DNA from: Symsagittifera roscoffensis
Taxonomy: Eukaryota; Xenacoelomorpha; Acoela; Convolutidae
Reading direction: 5' to 3'
DNA: 64,000 nt
Assembly: GCF_963678635.1 (NCBI RefSeq)
Contig: NC_087064.1
Location: 27,818,189 to 27,882,188, forward strand
The notes beneath the pieces were generated by a model. It saw only the letters and a program-made list of their open reading frames with translations. It was not told the origin of the DNA and did not search any database. A program made the position numbers and the translations under genes. This document shows positions 55,652 through 64,000 of the stretch, piece after piece (the stretch's first letter is position 1; every line of letters begins with the position of its first letter).

Positions 55652-56430
55652 TTAACTTGAAACTAGGAAAGCGCGACTCAACTTGACTCCGTGTCGACAA
55701 CTTTGCCTAACGGCCACAATCCGCGGGAAGTCAAATCTTCGAGCATCATAACCATGTTTGTTTTCAAAATTGACGTTGAAGTTGTCCACTTTGTCTGCAT
55801 CTGCTAGCCAGCAAATTACTACCCGAGGAAGAGATTCTATAGTTGATCTGAGGATAGCTGTGAAGCTTTCCAAGACCTTGAGAAGAGACAACCTTTTGTC
55901 CTTGAAGACACCATGTGTTGCTCGACAATTATAATTTGATTGGAGTGAGCGGTAGATCGTCCTTAATGTCTTCACAAACTTTTGATTAGGCCGCATTCAT
56001 TGTGGACTCAATTTCTGTAGTGAAAGTTCTCAGTGCTTCGTAGGTGAGTGTCCTGGAGCCGATAACCGTATAAGATGAGTTTAAAAATCTGAAGTAGTCC
56101 TTCCCAGAACCTTCGAAGTGAGGCGCTGCTGGAGGGTTTACCTTTCATTCGAAAGTAACGTCCAAGTAACTGATTTTTTGCGGAAACTCTTTGTCTGTAA
56201 GATTTCAAGGCATTTTTGTAACTGAGTTTTGGAACCGACAAAGCTTGATCCAGAATCGGAACCATTTTGCAGAGTAAACCATTTTGTGCTACCCTTAATG
56301 CAGAGTAAAGTGCTCTTAGTTGAAAGGCTGTGAAATTTCGAGGTGAACAGCTCTGATGTCGAGGCCGGCGAAAAGTAGAACGTACGCAGGGTACTGTTTA
56401 CCTTGTCGAGCAATGAGAAAGTGTCCAACG
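55652..56430 (-). pseudogene. BEL/Pao integrase remnant, array unit 3
   Basis: The fragments in order on the minus strand are YVLLFAGLDIRAVHLEI, DSGSSFVGSKTQLQ, RRFWEGL(V/L)QIFKLILYGY, and a C-terminal part. All have counterparts in BEL/Pao integrase, but in different frames. Near-identical to units 4 and 5, apart from a missing NQP-containing stretch near 55915. Confidence 0.72.
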
Positions 56431-57957
56431 TAATCTAATACAGTAAAAGCGAAGGTCTTTATTGTCAGTAGAAACTCTTAGGTTTAAGTAACGTTAACAG
56501 GGTCTAAAATTGAATAAGACTTATCTAATTAGTATACTAGTATTAAAAAAGAGAGTGTAAGACTAGTGGGGCTACTTTTTAAATATTAAAAATAAAGTCT
56601 TAGAACAACATAAGTCAAGTTTAGCGAAAGTAAAGTGTATTTGAAGGTAATGTTTACCTTGAAACATGATATTGTTTCGCAAAGAAGTAAGTTCCTATAT
56701 ATGATTTTTGAATCTTGCGTTAAGTCACTGACTTGATTTTGCATGACAATTGATTGGTTTTGGTTTTACTTGGTTGGAAAATTTCGCGGTAATAAATCAT
56801 TTGTTTCTTAAATCAGTTCGTGGATTTCACATCGTCAAACATACATGACCGTTTCTCGAAGCCGGACCAAGTAATTTACCTAATTCTGTCTGATGTCGTT
56901 TTAAAGCGTTGTATTGAAAAAATTTCGCTAATCAGTTTCCCAAAGCTCTAATTTTGAGCTCAAATACTAAAAAAAAGCTTTATACTGTTTGCAAGGCTGT
57001 TGCCTCAACAAAAATAATTCTAAAATTAGTTATGTTTAAATATGGCCCGATTAAGCTCTTTCAATAAGTTTCAGTAACCTTGTGTCAAAACTTGATCCAG
57101 GTATCTTCAAAAATTCTACAAAACGAAAGAAACGAGAATTTTTGTTTTCATTTGCTCTTTGAAAACAAAAAATTCAATTTTTTTGTCCCGTTACTTTTTG
57201 TCATAACAGAACACAGATGTAATCCTATTTTAGCGTACGTTAAGTATTCGTAAAATTAGAACCAGGGGTCGGCCTACGAGTTTTGAATTTGAGAGGAAGG
57301 ATTCAAAATATTTTAAAAGGTTTCTTTGAAACTTCTTTTATAAAATAGAGATTGATAAGCTGGAGATTTAGAAAGAGGCTGATTTCGATATTTGATTGTC
57401 AGAGCAAGCTTGATCAAGTGGGAGGAACAAATTCTACCCTGTTCTGTTTTAAACAAAGTTTTAACCATATTGGTATCCATAAAATTGTAAGGTCTTCATC
57501 GTCAGTAGAAATTGATAAATGTAAGCACTGGAAACAGCGGTTAAAAGTGATTAAGATTTGTCCGATGACTGTATAAGATAAAGAAAAGAAAGGGAGGTGA
57601 AAAGGCTACAGTTTTAATAAAAAAGTATAAGTTAAGAGTCTAGCGAAAGTAAAGTGTTATTGAAGATAACATTTACATCAAAACTTGATATTGTATTGAA
57701 AAGACGTAAGTTCCCACATTTGATGTTTTGAACCATGCTTACAGTCAATGTCTTGCAAAGAAAAATATTTTTTTCTTAGGATACGGCAAAGTACAATCAA
57801 AGATAAGGGAATCAACATAAGGGAACGAAAATAAAGGAAAGTACAAGCAAAGATAAGGGAATCAAAGATAATGAAATCGTCCAGTTGTGCATCTTTTTTG
57901 TATCGATTTGTTAAAGGCTGAATTGCATGATAGTCTGTTTGGTTGGTTATTGATTGT

Positions 57958-58760
57958 TTAACTTGAAACTAGGAAAGCGCGACTCAACTTGACTCCGTGT
58001 CGACAACTTTGCCTAACGGCCACAATCCGCGGGGAGTCAAATCTTCGAGCATCATAACCATGTTTATTTTCAAAATTGACGTTGAAGTTGTCCACTTTGT
58101 CTGCATCTGCTAGCCAGCAAATTACTACCCGAGGAAGAGATTCTATAGTTGATCTGAGGATAGCTGTGAAGCTTTCTAAGACCTTGAGAAGAGACAACCT
58201 TTTGTCCTTGAAGACACCATGTGGTTGATTCAGAGTTGCTCGACAAGTATAATTTGATTGGAGTGAGCGGTAGATCGTCCTTAATGTCTTCACAAACTTT
58301 TGATTAGGCCGCATTCATTGTGGACTCAATTTCTGTAGTGAAAGTTCTCAGTGCTTCGTAGGTGAGTGTCCTGGAGCCGATAACCGTATAAGATGAGTTT
58401 AAAAATCTGAACTAGTCCTTCCCAGAACCTTCGAAGTGAGGCGCTGCTGGAGGGTTTACCTTTCATTCGAAAGTAACGTCCAAGTAACTGATTTTTTGCG
58501 AAAACTCTTTGTCTGTAAGATTTCAAGGCATTTTTGTAACTGAGTTTTGGAACCGACAAAGCTTGATCCAGAATCGGAACCATTTTGCAGAGTAAACCAT
58601 TTTGTGCTTCCCTTAATGCAGAGTAAAGTGCTCTTAGTTGAAAGGCTGTGAAATTTCGAGGTGAACAGCTCTGATGTCGAGGCCGGCAAAAAGTAGAACG
58701 TACGCAGGGTACTGTTTACCTTGTCGAGCAATGAGAAAGTGTCCAACGTAATCTAATACA
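57958..58760 (-). pseudogene. BEL/Pao integrase remnant, array unit 4
   Basis: The same set of integrase fragments as unit 3, with the same frame breaks, shows that the breaks predate the amplification. The RAVHLE motif (near 58680) and FVGS motif (near 58560) are clear. Confidence 0.72.
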
Positions 58761-60289
58761 GTAAAAGCGAAGGTCTTTATTGTCACTAGAAACTCTTAGA
58801 TTTAAGTACCGTTAACAGGGTCTAAAATTGAATAAGACTTATCTAATTAGTATACTAGTATTAAAAAAGAGGTTGTAAGACTAGTGGGGCTAATTTTTAA
58901 GTATTAAAAATAAAGTCTTAGAACAATATAAGTCAAGTTTAGCGAAATTAAAGTGTATTTGAAGGTAATGTTTACCTTGAAACATGATATTGTTTCGCAA
59001 AGAAGTAAGTTCCTATATATGATTTTTGAATCATGCGTTAAGTCACTGACTTGATTTTGCTTGAAAATTGATTCATTTTGGTTTTACTTGGTTGGAAAAT
59101 TTCGCGGTAATAAATCATTTGTTTCTTAAATCAGTTCGTGGAGTTCACATCGTCAAACATACATGACCGTTTCTCGAAGCCGGACCAAGTAATTTACCTA
59201 ATTCTGTCTCATGTCATTTTAAAGCGTTTTATTGAAAAAATTTCGCTAATCAGCTTCCCAAAGCTCTAATTTTGAGCTCAAATACTAAAAAAGCTTTATA
59301 CTGTTTGCAAGGCTGTTGCCTCAACAAAAACAATTCTAAAATTAGTTATGTTTAAATATGGCCCGCTTAAGCTCTTTCAATAAGTTTCACTAACCTTGTG
59401 TCAAAACTTGATCCAGTTATCTTCAAAAACTCTACAAAACGAAAGGAACGAGAATTTTTGTTTTCATTTGCTCTTTGAAAACAAAAAATTCAATTTTTTT
59501 GTCCCGTTACTTTTTGTCATAACAGAACACAGATGTAATCCTATTTTAGCGTACGTTAAGTATTCGTAAAATTAGAACCAGGGGTCGGCCTACGAGTTTT
59601 GAAATTGAGAGGAAGGATTCAAAAAATTTTAAAAGGTTTCTTTGACACTTCTTTAATAAAATAGAGATTTAGAAAGAGGCTGATTTCGATATTTGATTGT
59701 CAGAGCAAGCTTGATCAAGTGGGAGGAAAAAAATCTACCCTGTTCTGACTTAAACAAAGTTTTAACCATATTGGTATCCATAAAGTTGTAAGGTCTTCAT
59801 CGTCAGTAGAAATTGATAAATGTAAACACTGGAAACAGCGGTTAAAAGTGATTAAGATTTGTCCGATGACTGTATAAGATAAAGAAAAGAAAGGGAGCTG
59901 AAAAGGCTACAGTTTTAATAAAAAAGTATAAGTTGAGAGTCTAGCGAAAGTAAAGTGTTATTGAAGATAACATTTACATCAAAACTTGATATTGTATTGC
60001 AAAGACGTAAGTTCCCACATTTGATGTTTTGAACCATGCTTACACTCAATGTCTTGCAAAGAAAAATGTTTTTTTTTCTTCTTAGGATACGGCAAAGTAC
60101 AATCAAAGATAAGGGAATCAACATAAGGGAACGAAAATAAAGGAAAGTACAAGCAAAGATAAGGGAATCAAAGATAATGAAATCGTCCAGTTGTGCATCT
60201 TTTTTGTATCGATTTGTTAAAGGCTGAATTGCATGATAGTCTGTTTGGTTGGTTATTGATTGTTTAACTTGAAACTAGGAAAGCGCGAC

Positions 60290-61070
60290 TCAACTTGACT
60301 CCGTGTCGACAACTTTGCCTAACGGCCACAATCCGCGGGGAGTCAAATCTTCGAGCATCCTAACCATGTTTTTTTTTTCAGAATTGACGTTGAAATTGTC
60401 CACTTTGTCTGCATCTGCTAGCCAGGAAATTACTACCCGAGGAAGAGATTCTATAGTTGATCTGAGGATAGCTGTGAAGCTTTCCAAGACCTTGAGAAGA
60501 GACAACCTTTTGTCCTTGAAGACACCATGTGGTTGATTCGGAGTTGATCGACAAGTATAAATTGATTGGAGTGAGCGGTAGATCGTACTTAATGTCTTCA
60601 CAAACTTTTGATTAGGCCGCATTCATTGTGGAGTCAATTTCTGTAGTGAAAGTTCTCAGTGCTTCGTAGGTGAGTGTCCTGGAGCCGATAACCGTATAAG
60701 ATGAGTTTAAAAATCTGAACTAGTCCTTCCCAGAACCTTCGAAGTGAGGCGCTGCTGGAGGGTTGACCTTTCATTCGAAAGTAACGTCCAAGTAACTGAT
60801 TTTTTGCGATAACTCTTTCTCTGTAATATTTCAAGGCATTTTTGTAACTGAGTTTTGGAACCGACAAAGCTTGATCCAGAATCGGAACCATTTTGCAGAG
60901 TAAACCATTTTGTGCTTCCCTTAATGCAGAGTAAAGTGCTCTTAGTTGAAAGGCTGTGAAATTTCGAGGTGAACAGCTCTGATGTCGAGGCCGGCAAAAA
61001 GTAGAACGTACGCAGGGTACTGTTTACCTTGTCGAGCAATGAGAAAGTGTCCAACGTAATCTAATACAGT
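60290..61070 (-). pseudogene. BEL/Pao integrase remnant, array unit 5
   Basis: In this copy a small length change puts the C-terminal motif EDLTPRGLWPLGKVVDTE (near 60290-60350) in frame with the preceding part. It corresponds to the BEL/Pao 'PRG.WPLG.V' end and confirms the family. Other breaks remain. Confidence 0.75.
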
Positions 61071-62050
61071 AAAAGCGAAGGTCTTTATTGTCAGTAGAAA
61101 CTCTTAGATTTAAGTACCGTTAACAGGGTCTAAAATTGAATAAGACTTATCTAATTAGTATACTAGTATTAAAAAAGAGAGTGTAAGACTAGTGGGGCTA
61201 CTTTTTAAGTATTAAAAATAAAGTCTTAGAACAATATAATTCAAGTTTAGCGAAATTAAAGTGTATTTGAAGGTAATGTTTACCTTGAAACATGATATTG
61301 TTTCGCAAAGAAGTAAGTTCCTATATATGATTTTTGAATCATGCGTTAAGTCACTGACTTGATTTTGCATGAAAATTGATTCATTTTGGTTTAACTTGGT
61401 TGGAAAATTTCGCGGTAATAAATCATTTGTTTCTTAAATCAGTTCGTGGAGTTCACATCGTCAAACATACATGACCGTTTCTCGAAGCCGGACCAAGTAA
61501 TTTACCTAATTCTGTCTCATGTCATTTTAAAGCGTTATATTGAAAAAATTTCGCTAATCAGCTTCCCAAAGCTCTAATTTTGAGCTCAAATACTAAAAAA
61601 AGCTTTATACTGTTTGCAAGGCTGTTGCCTAAACAAAAACAATTCTAAAATTAGTTATGTTTAAATATGGCCCGCTTAAGCTCTTTCAATAAGTTTCACT
61701 AACCTTGTGTCAAAACTTGATCCAGTTATCTTCAAAAATTCTACAAAATTTGCTCTTTGAAAACAAAAAATTCAATTTTTTTGTCCCGTTACTTTTTGTC
61801 ATAACAGAACACAGATGTAATCCTATTTTAGCGTACGTTAAGTATTCGTAAAGTTAGAACCAGGAGTCGGCCTACGAGTTTTGAAATTGAGAGGAAGGAT
61901 TCAAAATATTTTAAAAGGTTTCTTTGACACTTCTTTTATAAAATAGAGATTGATCAATTGGAGATTTAGAAAGAGGCTGATTTCAGAGGCTGATTTGATT
62001 GTCAGAGCAAGCTTGATCAAGTGGGAGGAACAAAATCTACCCTGTTCTGA

Positions 62051-62520
62051 TAAAAAACCTTTTGACGATCCTCACAGTGCGCGCAAGTGCATTTGTCTGT
62101 TCTTTTTTTAAAATGTGCAACCTTTTGGACCGTCCTACTATAGAAAAAATCAACAGGTGTAGTTTTGGAAGTAGCTGCCCGCAAGAATCGATTCTTTTGG
62201 AGCTCCAACTCGTTTTTTTTATGTTTTTTCAGTGCTCCACAATTGTAAATGTGGATATTGCTTTATTGCGTCGTCTCGTCTGCCAAACAGTGACAGTGGC
62301 GATCCCAGGTTTCGCTATGGGCGGTAAAGCCCCTATTCCCGTCCTAAGTAAACTCTCGTTCAATGCGAGCGGTTTTGGATACGCAGAACCGAGCCAAACT
62401 CCCGTGCCCGGTTCTGACGGGCAGTTTTGCAATCATATTGATGACTCATCGGTCTTTTTTCGACCACCATTGAATAATTCTGGGTTTTTTCTCGGGAGTT
62501 GAGTAAAACAGTTGCGTTTT
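62051..62520. other. GC-richer patch after the array
   Basis: Bases 62240-62440 are clearly richer in GC than their surroundings and open on both strands (+ frame with VAIPGFAMGGKAPIPVLSKL; minus frame with LGSAYPKPLALNESLL). No family is recognised. It could be an exon or inserted foreign DNA. Confidence 0.3.
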
Positions 62521-62534
62521 GAAGTTCCGTTTCA

Positions 62535-62587
62535 GGCCAATAAGAGCAAAGAGTTGATAACTTCAGTAACTGTTTACTGTCTGAAAG
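62535..62587 (+). CDS. Possible small exon
   Basis: The acceptor CCGTTTCAG ends at 62534 and a strong donor GTAAGT starts at 62588. The 17 codons between read NKSKELITSVTVYCLK. The evidence is splice sites plus an open frame only. Confidence 0.22.
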
Positions 62588-62922
62588 TAAGTCAGTGCAA
62601 AAATAGATGTGTTGTTTTTGATCCAATGATGCAGCTGATAATGACAAAACTTTTTCTTCTTTATACCAGTATAAATAAATTAGATGGCCATGCGAACAGA
62701 TTTTGCGGCTATGCTCAATCTAAACTAGGTGTTGATTTTTAGATAATATTTATTTATATAACCCTTTTTAAAGTTCTTTGCTTTAAGTAAATGATATTGA
62801 AATGCATCCGAATTGCGTGCATTATGTTCAGGCAGCGGCCAGTGATCCGGGAATTGATTTTTGAGAACCCGTTGTTTTAGGTCCTCTAAATATAAGCACA
62901 ATCATGCAAGTAATTCCTGTTA

Positions 62923-63015
62923 GTTACTCTTTACCAACAACATCTGTCAACTTTGCTCATAGTTTTGCACCGATCTCTCCTGCTTCAAATTTACCTCAAT
63001 CTATACAGCTTCCAG
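62923..63015 (+). CDS. Possible small exon, Pro/Ser/Ala-rich
   Basis: The acceptor TTCCTGTTAG ends at 62922 and the donor CCA|GTGAGT is at 63016. The frame reads VNFAHSFAPISPASNLPQSI and is also part of a 57-codon ORF from ATG 62904. It looks like a disordered region of an unknown + strand gene. Following stretches near 63110-63270 show similar open but shifted frames. Confidence 0.25.
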
Positions 63016-63784
63016 TGAGTCGACACTTGCATGGACCAATGATTTCTGGGCTACCAAGGATCTCTAGCCCTGTCTGAACCACCTTTAATTGTACCAGTTA
63101 GCAGTTTGAGTGAGTTTTAAAATCCTTATAGCCATTTATGGAGACCAGCAGTTACTGCTTCTTTGATGATAGCTCAACAAGTCATAGCTGCGCCTTTTAA
63201 AATGTTTCGACACCCGTTTTCCTATAGTGACGCCCGTTTTCTTATTTTCACTTTACAAGTTGCGGAACTGTATTTTTCTCAGCCTTAAATCTTGCTTTAA
63301 ATATGTTGTTGACGATACTTCCCAGCTGATCGACCTAAAACGGGGTATGAGTTGGAGTCATATGGAGATTTCGAGAACGTGGATTCTCATTTCGCAGCTG
63401 ACACTTATGCTTTGTCAAGTCTCAAAAAATGAAACGTTTCACGATGGTAAGAGATATATCGTACCATTGCTTTAGAATGAAAATGAAATTATCTTGCCTA
63501 ATTGAAGTCTTTAAATAAGAAATCGAACAAAATTCCGAATTTGCAGAAACCATTGAAGATGACTTTATGAAGGGATATGTCATAACCATTCAACCATATG
63601 ATCCCAGTTCATGAACTGATTCCCGCATCATCCGTTGTTGAGCCCGAGCAAACGCGGCAAAGTGCGCCATTTCCTCAATGAGGCATCAAATTTCAATGAA
63701 ATTGCCCTGACTAAATCTATCTTAGTATGCCCGAATTTAATTGTGTACTTTTAAGATTCCGTTAACGTTGGTACGCCGTTTCAG

Positions 63785-63967
63785 CCGATTTTGAACGGAT
63801 ATTCTCGCTAGTTAGTGTCCTCGAGCCGGAGATGGGTGATAGTTCGCAGGATGTGTTCTGCGCCGTCAATTTTCTGCTTGCGCGATTTACGATTCGCATA
63901 AGACCGATTTTGCCTTCGTTTTCGGCAGAGCCCGCGAAGCGCGAATTAGAATACTTCAGATTTTAAA
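63785..63967 (+). CDS. Possible exon at right edge
   Basis: The acceptor CGTTTCAG ends at 63784, followed by 60 open codons (DFERIFSLVSVLEPEMGD, then FCAVNFLLARFTIRIRPIL). Base composition is more balanced than the surroundings. The stop is TAA at 63965-63967. Unrecognised. Confidence 0.28.
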
Positions 63968-64000
63968 GTTGGAGATCCAAGCAGATTTTTTAACAACCCG

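Larger units (their letters stand above)
51117..62050. repeat. Five-unit tandem array carrying BEL/Pao integrase remnants
   Basis: The marker CGACTCAACTTGAC occurs at about 51729, 53897, 55673, 57979 and 60291, giving spacings near 2.17, 1.78, 2.31 and 2.31 kb. Units 3-5 are very similar to each other, and units 1-2 are more diverged. Each unit contains a minus-strand integrase remnant (about 1.3 kb), a + strand segment related to 50726-51022 (about 1.0 kb), and two copies of a roughly 300-bp block around AGCGAAAGTAAAG...ACCTTGAAACTTGATATTG. The array stops abruptly at CTACCCTGTTCTGA (62037-62050). Alternating direct blocks suggest growth by unequal exchange. Confidence 0.85.

Noticed and set aside
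57640-59060. The repeated 300-bp block as the LTRs of a BEL element
   Set aside because: The block recurs in direct orientation on both sides of the integrase. Its edges do not show TG...CA ends or a primer-binding site, and the copies differ too much within one unit to be LTRs of one insertion. Kept as an unnamed sub-repeat.

Overview
The window is AT-rich nuclear DNA from an invertebrate animal. Genes are split by GT-AG introns, transposable elements are abundant, and one conserved metazoan gene, a long-chain acyl-CoA synthetase of the ACSL3/4 type, is complete. I could not name the species. The AT-rich background, tRNA-derived short repeats, a 2A-bearing non-LTR retrotransposon and BEL/Pao remnants all fit an invertebrate metazoan.

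Layout. Bases 1-7132 are a GC-richer island on the + strand: an SGNH-hydrolase ORF open at the left edge, a 259-codon ORF, and an 1850-codon ORF of unknown function. They look like one very large mobile or virus-like coding unit split by two frame changes. Bases 7133-9442 are non-coding flank. The ACSL gene runs from 9443 to about 31180 in nine coding exons whose phases all match (728 residues). Its 9.4-kb first intron holds two sense-strand non-LTR retrotransposons. The first (about 10215-14390) encodes a hydrophobic leader, a 2A motif, a Tudor-knot/chromo-barrel-like domain, reverse transcriptase and a C-terminal restriction-like endonuclease. The second (about 14400-16905) is a decayed APE-type element. 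The same intron carries large hairpins. Intron 5 holds a cluster of tRNA-derived repeats, and intron 8 holds a 444-bp terminal-inverted-repeat element.

Downstream of ACSL are a possible minus-strand 3' coding end with an in-frame TGA (32028-32351), more copies of the roughly 650-bp tRNA-derived repeat, and a 1.44-kb tandem duplication with Tc1/mariner-like ends (37195-40075). A cryptic gene lies at 40368-44970; its exons join in phase to give a cysteine-containing protein that I do not recognise. Then come a 290-bp foldback element, a triple 95-bp repeat, a 900-bp degenerate CCAT satellite, and from about 51.1 to 62.05 kb a five-unit tandem array. The minus strand of each unit carries a broken BEL/Pao retrotransposon integrase. 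The right end (62.05-64 kb) has weak exon-like segments of an unknown + strand gene.

Only ACSL is a confident host gene. Most of the rest is explained by layered mobile elements. The most novel-looking systems are the 2A/Tudor-knot/RT/endonuclease retrotransposon, the giant SGNH coding unit, the BEL/Pao integrase array and the cryptic gene at 40-45 kb.
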